Origin: Algibacter_G agarivorans
GTDB taxonomy: Bacteria > Bacteroidota > Bacteroidia > Flavobacteriales > Flavobacteriaceae
NCBI RefSeq assembly: GCF_039543245.1
Contig: NZ_BAABJJ010000014.1
Location: 124,001-188,000, forward strand
Length of the DNA: 64,000 nt
Reading direction: 5' to 3'
Position 1 is the stretch's first letter, and the number at the start of each line of letters is the position of its first letter. A program made the position numbers and the translations under genes. A model generated the notes under the pieces. It did no database searches, had not been told where the DNA came from, and worked only from the letters and a program-made list of their open reading frames with translations. This document shows, in pieces, positions 9,165 through 21,915 of the stretch.

Positions 9165-12100
9165 CTATTTTTTAATCGAAACGATAATATGGTTTACCTC
9201 TCCTTTTCTTTCAAAAATAGATTTAGAGGTTTCCAAATCAAGGCTTGTATTATCTAGATCCATATGCCTGCTGTTATTAAAAACAACTTGCAGAGCTTCT
9301 TTATCAGATAATTTGTAGATGATTGGAACTTGACAATATGTAAAGCATAATGAGTTAGCATCAAGTGAAATGTCCTGCTGCTCTTTACTAACATTAGTAA
9401 AATTGAATGTAGATGGGGTTCTTAAAAATTCTTTAATTTGTAATAAACTTGGTTTAAATACTATGTTTCCATCTTCAACAAAAACACCTAACTCTCCAAA
9501 CCTGCTCAATATATCTTCTTTAACTTGTCCGGTCATGCCTGGTTGTTGTGCGCCTTTTGTTGCTGGTGTATGTGAATAGGGATCGGTTGGAAAAGCACCA
9601 TATAATTCAGGCGATTTATGAACCCCAATACCAGCGTTTATTTCGTAATAATGATCTAAAAGTTTCCCGATGAGTTCTTCACTTTCATTATTGTTAATAG
9701 CTAACAAACAATTTTCTTGAACCGCTAATAACAACTTAGATACCATGTGCCAGTAAATAGACCCTAATCCTTCATAACCAAAGAAAGTTCCTGAACGCCC
9801 TGTAAAAGATTTATGATCGAAAATATCTTCGAAAGTTTGAAGCAATAAATCGGTTTCTTTTTCAACTAAAGATTTATAAGAATCATCTAGATTCATTAAC
9901 GCTTCTTTTAAACTATTTGCGTTGTTGAAGTTCCCATTGAAATGATAATGTCCTTTAACATCTTTTTCGATGATTTGTCTGTTTTTATCTTCAACCAATT
10001 TTTTTAATAGTGCAGACTGCTCTACCTTATTTGAAGGAATATTGTTCTTTTTATCAAATCGAGGCAAATCTTTATTTGGATACAGAATGTAACTGTATTG
10101 ATCCTCTCTAAATAACGCACTATGCTTTAGTCCATCCAACAAACTCAATGCTTGAGTAGGGGAGAGGTAGCCAGAACTTAATGCTGCTACTTGACCTTCT
10201 AGCATTTCTGATAAATAAGAAATAGACACGGCATCATCATTTTCAACCGTCATTAAATTATAGGCATGATACATATTATCGGGGCGCTTGTTGGCATCAA
10301 TACTATGTTCCAAATATGATTTGGTAAGCTCGATAAAATTCGAAATTTCTTCTAATTTTAATTCTGATTTAGAGCTTGAAAATCCTTTATTATAAATAGT
10401 TTCTCTATAATTACTTCCAGCTTGTCCTAAACCATCAAGTACTGTTTTTCGGTCTCTATCGGATATGTTGCCAGATAGAATATTAGCGTTTGTTTGAAGT
10501 GTTTTAACAACATTGCTAAAGAAGTTCACTAACTCTTCTGATACTTTAATATCTTTTGTTTCAGCTTTTGAAACCACTTGATCAAAGAAACTTAAAAATC
10601 TGTATAAATAATTAAGCGTTACCATGGATACTCCATTACCCACCAAAGCGTTGTTAGCATCATTCCATTCTGGGCGTTGTGTATTTAACCAAATGCCTCC
10701 TTCTGGAATGAAGTTTGAAACCTTAGACAATACTGTAGCCAATAATTTCTCGATTAAATTAACTCTGTATATGTTAGAGTTTTGATCTTCCAATAATGCG
10801 CCATCAGCACCTAAAATGGCTCTTTTTTCATTGATTTTATGGTCTGAATCGTAATCAAAATCAATCGTGTCTTTTGGGTTTTTTAAAGTATCGGCATAGC
10901 TTTTTATTTTATAAGGCACATTGGCATAAACAAATACATCTTGATTAAAGCGTTTTTCTAAAGCGCCAGGGTAGTGCCCTTCTATAAATTCTAAGAATTT
11001 TAAAAGGTATATAATTTGATGATCTCCCCAATAACCTATATAAGACCAAGGGTCGTTCTCTTCAATGATTTCCCAATCAAAGCCATCTTTTGTAACACGG
11101 TATGGGTTATAACCATCAAAAGTAGTCGCATTTAAAAACTTATGAATCATACCTTCTATAAACTCAGGATATGCATGTGCTAATGCTTCCCAGTTTTGAA
11201 AAATATCGCGCCAATTCCCTTCGTAATCTAAAATTTTAGAACCATCTATTTCACTTTGTGTATTAATAGAAAACTTGTTCCAAGGTCTACTCGGATCACC
11301 ATGTCTTCTACTAAATTTTAAGGGTAAATACTCAAAACAAAGCCGTTTAAAGTCGTTGTCTTTACTTTGTTCTGCAAAATGCTTTATATCCTTTAAAGAA
11401 AATAACTCTGGTAAGGCTTTTAAGGTTTTTGCTTTTTTGTTGAAAACCTCTTTATTAGCTTTAGCTATATATTTTACAAAATCTCCTTTTTCTATTTGAT
11501 AACCATCATCAAAAATACCACCACGCATGATATTGAATAGGGTATTAGCAAAGTGCCTGCTGTTGGTAAGCGTATCTTCTGATGCCTGTAAACCATCAGA
11601 TGCACCCGTTAATTGAATTAACCTTTCAGTTCCAGCGTCAATATCCTTTTGAACTAGAACCGCCAAATCTGTTTCATTTTTTATCATTTCTGAAATTTCA
11701 ATTACTCCAGTAATCGATTGATTTACATTGGTAACAAACGTCCAGTCTTTTTCTGAATTTGCTTCAAGTTCTAAATCTGAAGAAATAAAATACGCGCCTT
11801 TTTCAGCTTTAATATCTATTTCTTGTTTTACCTTATTTCCGCTTCTAAAATTATCAAGCTGTAAAGACGACACTAAATATGTTGGATTTTCAGCACCTAT
11901 AGACCAAATGATATTGGATTTTAAAGCTTCACTTGGTTCTGCTTTATCAACAATAAAAGCACTAAGCGCATAAACACCTAAACCAACTTCTGGCAGTAAT
12001 TCGCTTTTTTTATAGGCATCTACTAAATTACTTCTACTATTTTGTAAATCGGAAGTAACTCCAGAAGGTAAGATGTTTTGTAATCCGTCTAAAAAAGTAA

Positions 12101-12620
12101 CACTTATGTTTTTAAAAGAGTTATTTATAATAGTTGATTTTTTTACAAATCCAAATTGATTGCTAGAACTCCATTGATACCTATAAGTAAGTCCTAAATC
12201 TTTATTAATCTCCTCGAAAATAACTTTATTACCATAACTATTCTTGTATAAATTCCTTGTAATCTGGTACAACCCTGCTTGTCTTACGGAAAATGGCTCC
12301 CATATATAGGTTTTACTTTTAATATGAATTTGAAATATGGTTTTGCTTCCTGTAATATCAGCAGATTCTGTTATTTTATCATCTGTATAATAAGGAAATA
12401 ATGAAAATTCAGCGTTTTTTCGCCCAGCCGTTAAACCGCCATTGCTTGAAATAAACATCCAGTGATTTGAATCACTAACAATGCTCATAAAAAATGGGCG
12501 CATAGCATCACTGTTAGAAATCTTATAATACGATTCATTATTAATGGTAACTAGTTCTCCAGTCACTTTATCTGAAAGCCCTAAAGCGATTTCTTCTGAT
12601 TTCGAAATGGTTTGATTCAT
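9165..12620 (-). CDS. Probable GH149 beta-1,3-glucan phosphorylase
   Basis: An 1151-residue soluble protein without a signal peptide. Its organisation resembles the GH94/GH149 phosphorylases: N-terminal beta-sandwich, linker, long (alpha/alpha)6-type domain with GNWRDIFQNWEAL (about 468-480), WSYIGYWGDHQI (about 525-536), and RPEWNDANN (649-657), where D654 is the expected general acid. The C-terminal half has a conserved ELYGAFPTDPYSHTP stretch. GH149 enzymes split beta-1,3-oligoglucans with phosphate to glucose-1-phosphate, and bacterial members are known beside GH16, GH17 and GH30 genes, exactly the context here. The assignment rests on remembered family features. A terminator-like hairpin lies upstream, so it may begin a transcript. 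Confidence 0.75.
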   Translation of the reverse strand: MNQTISKSEEIALGLSDKVTGELVTINNESYYKISNSDAMRPFFMSIVSDSNHWMFISSNGGLTAGRKNAEFSLFPYYTDDKITESADITGSKTIFQIHIKSKTYIWEPFSVRQAGLYQITRNLYKNSYGNKVIFEEINKDLGLTYRYQWSSSNQFGFVKKSTIINNSFKNISVTFLDGLQNILPSGVTSDLQNSRSNLVDAYKKSELLPEVGLGVYALSAFIVDKAEPSEALKSNIIWSIGAENPTYLVSSLQLDNFRSGNKVKQEIDIKAEKGAYFISSDLELEANSEKDWTFVTNVNQSITGVIEISEMIKNETDLAVLVQKDIDAGTERLIQLTGASDGLQASEDTLTNSRHFANTLFNIMRGGIFDDGYQIEKGDFVKYIAKANKEVFNKKAKTLKALPELFSLKDIKHFAEQSKDNDFKRLCFEYLPLKFSRRHGDPSRPWNKFSINTQSEIDGSKILDYEGNWRDIFQNWEALAHAYPEFIEGMIHKFLNATTFDGYNPYRVTKDGFDWEIIEENDPWSYIGYWGDHQIIYLLKFLEFIEGHYPGALEKRFNQDVFVYANVPYKIKSYADTLKNPKDTIDFDYDSDHKINEKRAILGADGALLEDQNSNIYRVNLIEKLLATVLSKVSNFIPEGGIWLNTQRPEWNDANNALVGNGVSMVTLNYLYRFLSFFDQVVSKAETKDIKVSEELVNFFSNVVKTLQTNANILSGNISDRDRKTVLDGLGQAGSNYRETIYNKGFSSSKSELKLEEISNFIELTKSYLEHSIDANKRPDNMYHAYNLMTVENDDAVSISYLSEMLEGQVAALSSGYLSPTQALSLLDGLKHSALFREDQYSYILYPNKDLPRFDKKNNIPSNKVEQSALLKKLVEDKNRQIIEKDVKGHYHFNGNFNNANSLKEALMNLDDSYKSLVEKETDLLLQTFEDIFDHKSFTGRSGTFFGYEGLGSIYWHMVSKLLLAVQENCLLAINNNESEELIGKLLDHYYEINAGIGVHKSPELYGAFPTDPYSHTPATKGAQQPGMTGQVKEDILSRFGELGVFVEDGNIVFKPSLLQIKEFLRTPSTFNFTNVSKEQQDISLDANSLCFTYCQVPIIYKLSDKEALQVVFNNSRHMDLDNTSLDLETSKSIFERKGEVNHIIVSIKK

Positions 12621-12673
12621 TATTATTTACTTAAAATTTTATTAGGTCTTTGAAACCTTTCTTATTTCAATTT

Positions 12674-12718
12674 TTAAAAAAAGGCTAGCCAGCAAATTCC
12701 TTTGTACTAACCTTTTTA
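12674..12718 (-). terminator. Rho-independent terminator after the PKD/Ig/CBM lipoprotein gene
   Basis: On the minus strand an A-run and GGTTAG are followed by an 18-nt loop, CTAGCC and a run of T. The stem includes a G-U pair that only works on the minus strand. It separates the gene at 12764-14596 from the GH149-like gene and suggests a break or attenuation point in the long PUL transcript. Confidence 0.6.
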
Positions 12719-12763
12719 TATCATTACTTGTTATTACTTATCTATATCAAAATAGACCAAAGC

Positions 12764-14596
12764 TTATGGATTTATTATTACAGAAATGTTGTCTAAATAC
12801 AACGTTGAACTACAACCGGGTACACCACCACATATTGCTACAAACTCCAATGTTATACCACCGCTTATGTCACCGGCAGCTACAGTATAAGTTGTTGAAT
12901 AGGTTTGCCAAGTATCTGATGGGTCAACTGAAATATTCACAACTTGATTAACTCCATTTGCAGCCTCAACAAAAGATTGAATTGAATAAGCCCCACTTTC
13001 TCCTGTTAATGCTCCTCTATAATCAAACGTGATTTTAACTTCATCTCCTACGGCAAGTGTGCCAGCAGCTTTTCTTTCTTGTTTAAGTGTTGGATTTAAT
13101 CCAGTTTCTGGACTTGCAAAAAGTTTGGCACAATAAGTTCCTGTGCTAGGTTGTGTTGTAACAGCTTCAATTGTTCCTCCGTTATTATATGCTGCCCAAC
13201 CATCAAGGTTTCCATCTTCAAAACCACCATTTACAGCTATATCACCAGCAGCTGTACCTGGTGTGCCTCCGCCTCCGCCGCCGCCGGTGCGGGCATAAAG
13301 CCTAAAGTCATCATAATATAACGTTGCTGCTGCGGTAGTTTCTATATTAAAGAATAGCACAATGCTTTTATTGTTTGTATCATTTTGAGCAGTGCTAAAA
13401 TCAAAGGTTAATTCTTCCCAAGCATTAGCAACAGTAGTACTTTTATCCGTTTGTACAGCGTTACCACCTTCTAATTTTAAGGTAAGTTTAGCTCCAGCAA
13501 CTGGAGACCACACTTTTATTTTAAACCCAGCATTAGCCACAAGATCAACACCTGTACTAAGCTCAAATTTATTATGGGCGTATGCGCTTGTAGCTCCTCC
13601 TTCTCTTTTAAATTCACCTATATAGCACGAACTGTTTACAGCATTATTGGTATCAGGATTTGCCACTCTTACTATGGTTGACGCTTCTGTTTTTATAGTT
13701 GTTGCTGAATTTGCTGATTGAAACGTTACATTAAAATCTGCTGCTGCAAAAGATTCCGTTGTTTCTGCTAAACAAGCATCAGGGTCAGTCACAACAACCG
13801 TTCTTGTAACTTCCGTCGCAGCATTACCTGAGGCATCACTAACATTATAAGTAATTATATAAGTGCCAGCTGTATTTACATCTACAGCATCTCCAGCAAC
13901 TACAATGTTGGCTGTAATATCTCCATCTACATTATCTGTAGCTGTTGCTCCTGGATCGGTAAATGATTCTCCAAGTGTGATATTTATCGTTTCGCTTCCT
14001 ACTAAAGTGATTACTGGCGCTACAACATCTGCGGCAACTATAACCGTTCTTGTTCTTTGAGTCGCTGCATTTCCTGCGGCATCACTTACATTGTATGTAA
14101 TGATGTACGTGCCTGCTGTATCAGCATCCACAGTATCTCCTGCAACTACAATGTTAGCAGTAATATCTCCATCTAAATCATCCGTAGCCGTTGCTCCTGG
14201 GTCGGTAAATACTCCACCAACATTAATATTTAGAGTGGTATCCCCAAGTAACGTGATTATTGGTGCTCCAACATCTGAAATGACTATGGTATCCACAAAA
14301 ATTTCTGTCGCTCCTGCAACATTGGTTGCTTTTAAAGTAACCAAGTACTCTCCTGGTGGGTAAGCTTTAACAGGGTTAATAAGCGTTGAATTACTTCCCT
14401 CTCCAAAATCCCAACTGTAGTTGGTTGCATTTTCTGATATATTTATAAATGTTACTACTCCATTGTCTACATTAATAGTATGGGTAAACCCGGCAACAAC
14501 TTTTGGTAAATTCCCCTCATCATCTTCGCAACCTAAAAAGGTTATCGCCAAGATTAAAATTGATATCTGTTTAAATGTTCTAATTAATTTTTTCAT
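12764..14596 (-). CDS. PKD/Ig-like/CBM multi-domain surface lipoprotein
   Basis: A 610-residue lipoprotein (Cys23) with a string of beta domains and no catalytic motif. It has a PKD domain (about 33-110, with WDFGEGS); two nearly identical bacterial Ig-like domains of the DUF5011/Cry22 type (about 113-190 and 193-270, each with FTDPGATATD); a carbohydrate-binding-like beta-sandwich (about 275-430); a glycine run of seven residues coded by GC-rich DNA; and a C-terminal CBM4/9-like domain (about 447-610, starting NGGFEDG and ending in a YLDNI strand). It is probably a surface glycan-binding protein. The Ig pair is also repeated at DNA level with a 246-bp period. It lies 16 bp after the GH16 gene. 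Confidence 0.85.
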   Translation of the reverse strand: MKKLIRTFKQISILILAITFLGCEDDEGNLPKVVAGFTHTINVDNGVVTFINISENATNYSWDFGEGSNSTLINPVKAYPPGEYLVTLKATNVAGATEIFVDTIVISDVGAPIITLLGDTTLNINVGGVFTDPGATATDDLDGDITANIVVAGDTVDADTAGTYIITYNVSDAAGNAATQRTRTVIVAADVVAPVITLVGSETINITLGESFTDPGATATDNVDGDITANIVVAGDAVDVNTAGTYIITYNVSDASGNAATEVTRTVVVTDPDACLAETTESFAAADFNVTFQSANSATTIKTEASTIVRVANPDTNNAVNSSCYIGEFKREGGATSAYAHNKFELSTGVDLVANAGFKIKVWSPVAGAKLTLKLEGGNAVQTDKSTTVANAWEELTFDFSTAQNDTNNKSIVLFFNIETTAAATLYYDDFRLYARTGGGGGGGTPGTAAGDIAVNGGFEDGNLDGWAAYNNGGTIEAVTTQPSTGTYCAKLFASPETGLNPTLKQERKAAGTLAVGDEVKITFDYRGALTGESGAYSIQSFVEAANGVNQVVNISVDPSDTWQTYSTTYTVAAGDISGGITLEFVAICGGVPGCSSTLYLDNISVIINP

Positions 14597-14612
14597 CGTC
14601 TTTTTTATTAGT

Positions 14613-15521
14613 TTAGTTGTTACTTCTTTTATATACTCTTACGTAATCTACAAGCAAGTTTTGAGGAAATACGGTTTCATCATTTGGAGGTCCTGGTAAT
14701 GATCCTCCAACCGCGAGATTTATTATGATATAAAAAGGCCCACGATTAAACACCCATTCTCCTGGAACATCATCTGGTGTTATTTGATTGTATAATACAT
14801 CATCAACATAGTAATTAATATAATCTGGGCCCCATTCAATTCCGAAAATGTGAAATCCAGTATCAAATCTATCGTTATTCAATTCATATGCTTTACTAAT
14901 CGATTCCCCTCCTGAGTATAATGGCCCATGAACAGTTCCAAACATTCTAGTGGGCTCATCACCTACATATTCCATAATGTCTATTTCACCTATTTGAGGC
15001 CAAACTTCCGTACCGTTTGAATCGTCTCCCAACAACCAGAATGCAGGCCAAATACCTTGTCCATAAGGCAATCTCATACGAGCTTCAAAACGCCCATACG
15101 TTTGTTCTAATTTTCCTTTGGTTAAAAGTCTCGCAGAAGTATATGAAGACCCGTTAAATGATTCTTTCCTTGCAGAAATAATCAAAACACCGTTTTCTAC
15201 TTTTACGTTTTCAGTACGGTTGGTATAGTATTGTAACTCGCCATTACCCCAGCCTGATCCTGCTGGAGTATCGCTACCATCGCCAATATTATAACCCCAA
15301 ATGGCTGGATTAGGAGCCCCTTCAACATCAAACTCATCCGCCATTGCCAATTCTGTAAATCTGGCAACCGTTTGGGTTTCGTCAGTTGAACAGCTAGTGA
15401 ACACCGTCAATAAAACTAATACCGTAAGACCAAGAATACCAAATACCAAGTTTACTTTTCTATATATTATATGCTGCTTAAAGATTTTCGTTTTCATTCT
15501 TATTATATTTTTTGAATTCAT
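14613..15521 (-). CDS. GH16 endo-beta-1,3-glucanase (laminarinase), lipoprotein
   Basis: A 302-residue lipoprotein with one GH16 beta-jelly-roll domain. The catalytic signature GEIDIMEYVG supplies nucleophile E179, assisting D181 and acid/base E184. The extra bulge residue (E-I-D-I-M-E) is typical of laminarinases rather than lichenases. The lipobox Cys is residue 44 from the first Met, which is a long leader; starting at Met9 (position 15497) gives a more usual length. It probably cleaves beta-1,3-glucan at the cell surface. Its shorter form lacks the PKD domain of the second GH16 at 20624-21751. Confidence 0.93.
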   Translation of the reverse strand: MNSKNIIRMKTKIFKQHIIYRKVNLVFGILGLTVLVLLTVFTSCSTDETQTVARFTELAMADEFDVEGAPNPAIWGYNIGDGSDTPAGSGWGNGELQYYTNRTENVKVENGVLIISARKESFNGSSYTSARLLTKGKLEQTYGRFEARMRLPYGQGIWPAFWLLGDDSNGTEVWPQIGEIDIMEYVGDEPTRMFGTVHGPLYSGGESISKAYELNNDRFDTGFHIFGIEWGPDYINYYVDDVLYNQITPDDVPGEWVFNRGPFYIIINLAVGGSLPGPPNDETVFPQNLLVDYVRVYKRSNN

Positions 15522-15551
15522 AGTTTAAATTTATAATCTCTAAATACAGTG

Positions 15552-16952
15552 TTATTCACTATAGAAATAGATGTTATCTAAATAAAAGCTTCCTAGTGAC
15601 GAAAAATTAATATTCTCATATATAATCTGTCCTATACTATTTCTACTAGACAATGTTATTGGAAACTCTAGTGTAATCCATGTATTTGAAACCCAAATAG
15701 ATTTATCGAAAAATATTTGTTCTCTTGTGTCATCACCACCTCCTTGGGCTTGATCAATACCAAAATCGACAATTGTAATTAAAAAGTCCATATTTGAAGG
15801 CACCTCACTTGGAATGAACATGTCTATATGAACATTTGATTTTTGTGATGCATCAATCGTTGGATTAGAAAATTGGTTTCCAACAAAATTAAAATTGGTA
15901 TAATTTAAGATGTTATTACCTTCAACTTGAAAATCAGCAGATAGGGTTGTTTGATAGGGTTCCCAAAATCCGTTAAAAAAGTCTACAGGCGAGTTTGTGT
16001 ATGAATCACTAAAAATAGAAGTCACATTATCAGGGGCTCTTGTTGGTACAGGCGCTAATTGGAAATCACCTAAACTATTTACTGTTAAAGACCCAGCGGC
16101 CTCCACACCTGCTAAACTTGCTGTTATAACTGGAGCTCCGTCATTTATAATCTCAATATCCCCAAATTCATTTACTGATGCTAAACTTGGATCAGAGGAG
16201 GCAAAATCAAAGTAACTTGGCGCCGCAGAAACCGTTTGATTAAGACCAGAACCTAAATTAAACGTTTGTGTTAACCCTGTTACTTTAAGATTAACTCCTG
16301 TGTAAGTGTCTTGTATAAGGTCTTCACCGTTAACAATAGCCGGTTTAGGTTGGCCAATGGTACCTAGTTTTTCAAACTTTAAATCGTCAATCCAGAATGT
16401 ATAACCAAAGCCATTTTCTGGACCTTCTGCGTACCAAAACATCCCTTTTTCTTGGTGTAATTTAGAGGCATAAGGAATAGGAATGATGATTTTTTGCCAA
16501 TAGGTGGTTAAAGGAACATTGTTTAACGTAGTCAGATATTTATTTCCCTCAAAATCATTTCCAAAACCTACTTCATTTAAGATGGCTGCCTGAGAGGCTT
16601 TTACCCAAAATGTAAGCGCATCATACCCTGTTAGATTTCGACCAGAAGCATCCCGAAAGGTAGCTCCTGCATAAGCGCCTAAAGGATCACCAAAGCTAGG
16701 AACATCAAATCTCATCGATGCGCTTCCTGAATATTTTACCTCACTATCAACAGAGAAAGCATCTAGCTTTGAATCACCAAAGGGATCATAGCTCAATCCG
16801 CCACTAAAACCATCAATAAAAACCTCTCCAGAAGTTCCGAATTTGCCGAATTCAACATCTTCTGACAAATCTCTTTCACAACTCACAGTCATTGTAAAAA
16901 TCAATCCGAAAAGAAGTGTTATTTTTAAATAAATAAATTTTATGTTTTTCAT
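15552..16952 (-). CDS. Carbohydrate-binding lipoprotein (CBM-Ig-CBM layout)
   Basis: A 466-residue lipoprotein (Cys25) with no recognised catalytic residues. Three parts can be seen: an N-terminal galactose-binding-like beta-sandwich (about 40-200, ending in FWIDDLKFE), a middle BIG2-like Ig domain (about 215-295), and a C-terminal beta-sandwich (about 300-466). The last starts with a P-T-R-A-P-D-N-V pattern and SIFSDSY and ends in YLDNIYFYSE. It is clearly related to residues 220-382 of the 746-residue binding protein at 22875-25115. A surface glycan-binding role is inferred from this sharing, the lipid anchor and the position between two enzymes (gaps 12 and 30 bp). Confidence 0.8.
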   Translation of the reverse strand: MKNIKFIYLKITLLFGLIFTMTVSCERDLSEDVEFGKFGTSGEVFIDGFSGGLSYDPFGDSKLDAFSVDSEVKYSGSASMRFDVPSFGDPLGAYAGATFRDASGRNLTGYDALTFWVKASQAAILNEVGFGNDFEGNKYLTTLNNVPLTTYWQKIIIPIPYASKLHQEKGMFWYAEGPENGFGYTFWIDDLKFEKLGTIGQPKPAIVNGEDLIQDTYTGVNLKVTGLTQTFNLGSGLNQTVSAAPSYFDFASSDPSLASVNEFGDIEIINDGAPVITASLAGVEAAGSLTVNSLGDFQLAPVPTRAPDNVTSIFSDSYTNSPVDFFNGFWEPYQTTLSADFQVEGNNILNYTNFNFVGNQFSNPTIDASQKSNVHIDMFIPSEVPSNMDFLITIVDFGIDQAQGGGDDTREQIFFDKSIWVSNTWITLEFPITLSSRNSIGQIIYENINFSSLGSFYLDNIYFYSE

Positions 16953-16964
16953 TTTTATAAATTT

Positions 16965-20138
<3,174 letters not shown>

Positions 20139-20263
20139 AGTTTTATTTAGTTTAAAAGTTGATCATTCTAATATTATAAATTTATAGAATGCTAATATTA
20201 AGGTATAGCAGGGGTTTGTTAGGAACTAAATTACCCTTGTAAATTGAGAAATCAACAAAAAAG

Positions 20264-20284
20264 ACCTCAACAAAAAACATACAT
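20264..20284 (-). promoter_or_regulatory. Conserved PUL promoter element, copy 2
   Basis: On the minus strand it reads TGTATGTTTTTTGTTGAGGT plus one upstream A, and it is identical over 21 nt to the element upstream of susC. It is preceded in both cases by TTTTTTTA. It lies 126 bp before the start codon at 20138 and 105 bp from the nearest operator repeat. TATGTTTTTTG resembles a -7 box, which would make this the core promoter; a leader-RNA or second protein site is the alternative. Confidence 0.55.
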
Positions 20285-20387
20285 GTTAAAAAAATTAGTG
20301 TTTTATTGTACAAACCTCAATTATATCCAGGTTTTATTGTGATAACCACCGCAACAATAAATACAAGACACCCTAAAAAAACATAAA

Positions 20388-20428
20388 TGTTGTGGTATTG
20401 TATGGGTATATATCAGGTTTGTTGTGGT
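20388..20428 (-). promoter_or_regulatory. Tripartite direct repeat (PUL operator), copy B
   Basis: TGTTGTGGT starts at 20388 and 20420, with a degenerate middle copy TGTATGGGT (6/9) at 20399. The offsets of +11 and +21 bp equal those at 256 and 30022. The spacer before the third repeat ends in AGGTT, as in copy C. It lies 250 bp upstream of the 1057-residue enzyme gene. Confidence 0.65.
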
Positions 20429-20623
20429 TTGTTTTTTTTGACACATTACATGTTATGTCAAATTTGGGAGAAATAATACTTTCTATAAACCTAAATTGTT
20501 TATCTCTTCAAATTACTAGACATTTTTAAAACATATAAACTTTCATCTGATGTATGATAATTATAATATTTTACAATGTTGAATCATAAGGTTTATGATA
20601 AAAGGGAATCATATTTTTTTAAT

Positions 20624-21751
20624 TTATTGAGAGACTCTTATATAGTCTATTTCCATTGTAGATTCAATAAAATTAGAATCTATTGCACCTCCAAAACTAC
20701 CGCCCATGGCAACATTCAAAATGAGATATTGATTAGCGTCATAAGGCCATGTACTGCTGTTTTTATTAGATGGATTATATCTATAGTGTTCTATATTGTC
20801 AACAGAAAATACCATTTCTTCAGAAGTCCATTCAACTTTATATATGTGAAATTCTGTTGAAACATTAGATAGGATCTGCGAACCTTTATTAAAGGTGTTC
20901 CCGTAACTTGAAGGAGTATGCATAGCGCTTTGAACGGTCCCTTGCCTATTCCCAGCATGTTCCATAATATCAATTTCACCACAAGCAGGCCAGCCTACAG
21001 ACGTAATATTAGAACCTAGAGTCCAAATTGCTGGCCAAGTGCCACCTCCGCTAGGAAGCTTTGCTCTAATTTCTATAATACCATACTTAAAATCAAATTT
21101 CCCTTTTGTCAATAATTTTGCAGACGTATATTGTGCGCCTTGGTAATTCTCTTTTTTCGCAGTTATTTTCAATACTCCATTTTCGACAATAACATTATCT
21201 AATCTATTGGTATAATATTGTGCTTCATTATTCCCCCAACCACAAAGATTTGGACATCCATTACTTATATCATAATTCCATTTTGCTGGGCTAGGAGGGC
21301 CATCTGTATTAAACTCATCAGCCCAGGTAACCCCAGATTGATTTCCAACCATAACGCTAACTGTTTTAAAAGTACTTATTACGTTTCCAGTACTAGAATA
21401 AGCGAAAACCGTAATCAGATAATCGTTTGTACCTTTAGTTGTAAATGTGTGCTGAATATTACCTGTTATATTTTCTTGTTCTGTATCGTTTCCAAATTTA
21501 AAACCATATTTTATGGTATTAGCTGCCGTTGCAGTACACTTTATAACTCCTGAACCATCACCGAAAGGATAGTTAGCGTCCTTTCCAACAATTTCTATGG
21601 TTAATGCTAAATTAGAAGGAATAACTTCTTGAGGTTCTGTTATTGTTGCTATAGAATCATCTCCTCCTGCAGAACATGATAATATTAACGCGCAAAAGAT
21701 ACTTGTAATTAATGGTGTCGAGTATTTTAACTTTTTAAACATAAAGTACAT
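20624..21751 (-). CDS. PKD-GH16 endo-beta-1,3-glucanase, lipoprotein
   Basis: A 375-residue lipoprotein (Cys26). A PKD-like domain (about 47-136) precedes a GH16 jelly roll (about 140-375) with GEIDIMEHAG: nucleophile E259, D261 and acid/base E264. The PKD module closely resembles that of the neighbouring 315-residue lipoprotein (shared EIVG.D and GDGSG pattern), which suggests domain exchange within the locus and a common glycan or spacer role. It likely cleaves laminarin at the surface. Two terminators lie between it and the susCD transcript, so its expression is probably lower or separately controlled. Met4 (21742) is an alternative start. Confidence 0.93.
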   Translation of the reverse strand: MYFMFKKLKYSTPLITSIFCALILSCSAGGDDSIATITEPQEVIPSNLALTIEIVGKDANYPFGDGSGVIKCTATAANTIKYGFKFGNDTEQENITGNIQHTFTTKGTNDYLITVFAYSSTGNVISTFKTVSVMVGNQSGVTWADEFNTDGPPSPAKWNYDISNGCPNLCGWGNNEAQYYTNRLDNVIVENGVLKITAKKENYQGAQYTSAKLLTKGKFDFKYGIIEIRAKLPSGGGTWPAIWTLGSNITSVGWPACGEIDIMEHAGNRQGTVQSAMHTPSSYGNTFNKGSQILSNVSTEFHIYKVEWTSEEMVFSVDNIEHYRYNPSNKNSSTWPYDANQYLILNVAMGGSFGGAIDSNFIESTMEIDYIRVSQ

Positions 21752-21784
21752 GATTTTGAATTACTAATCCCTTTTTAAACAAAA

Positions 21785-21819
21785 AAGGAAGGAAATTATA
21801 GTGAATAACCCCCTTCCTT
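21785..21819 (-). terminator. Second stem-loop terminator after the SusCD-binding-protein unit
   Basis: AAGGAAGG (21785-21792) pairs with CCTTCCTT (21812-21819). Read on the minus strand the stem runs into a T-tract. It lies in tandem with the hairpin at 21878-21904, between the 315-residue lipoprotein gene and the GH16 gene. Confidence 0.6.
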
Positions 21820-21869
21820 ACATTACAATTTATTACTTATTTTTCTTTTGAAAATTCAATTCAACTACA

Positions 21870-21904
21870 AGAAAAAATGAAGGAGCATAACGTATACTCC
21901 TTCA
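21870..21904 (-). terminator. Rho-independent terminator directly after the 315-residue lipoprotein gene
   Basis: TGAAGGAG (21878-21885) and CTCCTTCA (21897-21904) form a perfect 8-bp stem with an 11-nt loop. On the minus strand six T residues follow directly. It starts 12 bp after the stop codon at 21916 and should end most susC-susD-binding-protein transcripts. Confidence 0.75.
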
Positions 21905-21915
21905 AATTATAAATT

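Larger units (their letters stand above)
20139..20623. other. 485-bp intergenic promoter region inside the PUL
   Basis: The region between the PKD-GH16 gene and the 1057-residue enzyme gene contains no supported coding sequence. It carries the operator-like repeat (20388-20428) and the conserved promoter element (20264-20284). It also has an imperfect palindrome around ACATGT (20439-20460) and a weak ATCATAA/TTATGAT hairpin just after the GH16 stop (20583-20599). It probably starts a second transcript of the locus. Confidence 0.6.

Noticed and set aside
13262..13290. GC-rich microsatellite as a possible foreign insertion
   Set aside because: It encodes the glycine linker of the 610-residue lipoprotein and stays in frame.
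14091..14363. Open frame opposite the repeated Ig domains
   Set aside because: It mirrors the repeats of the sense gene and has no independent support.
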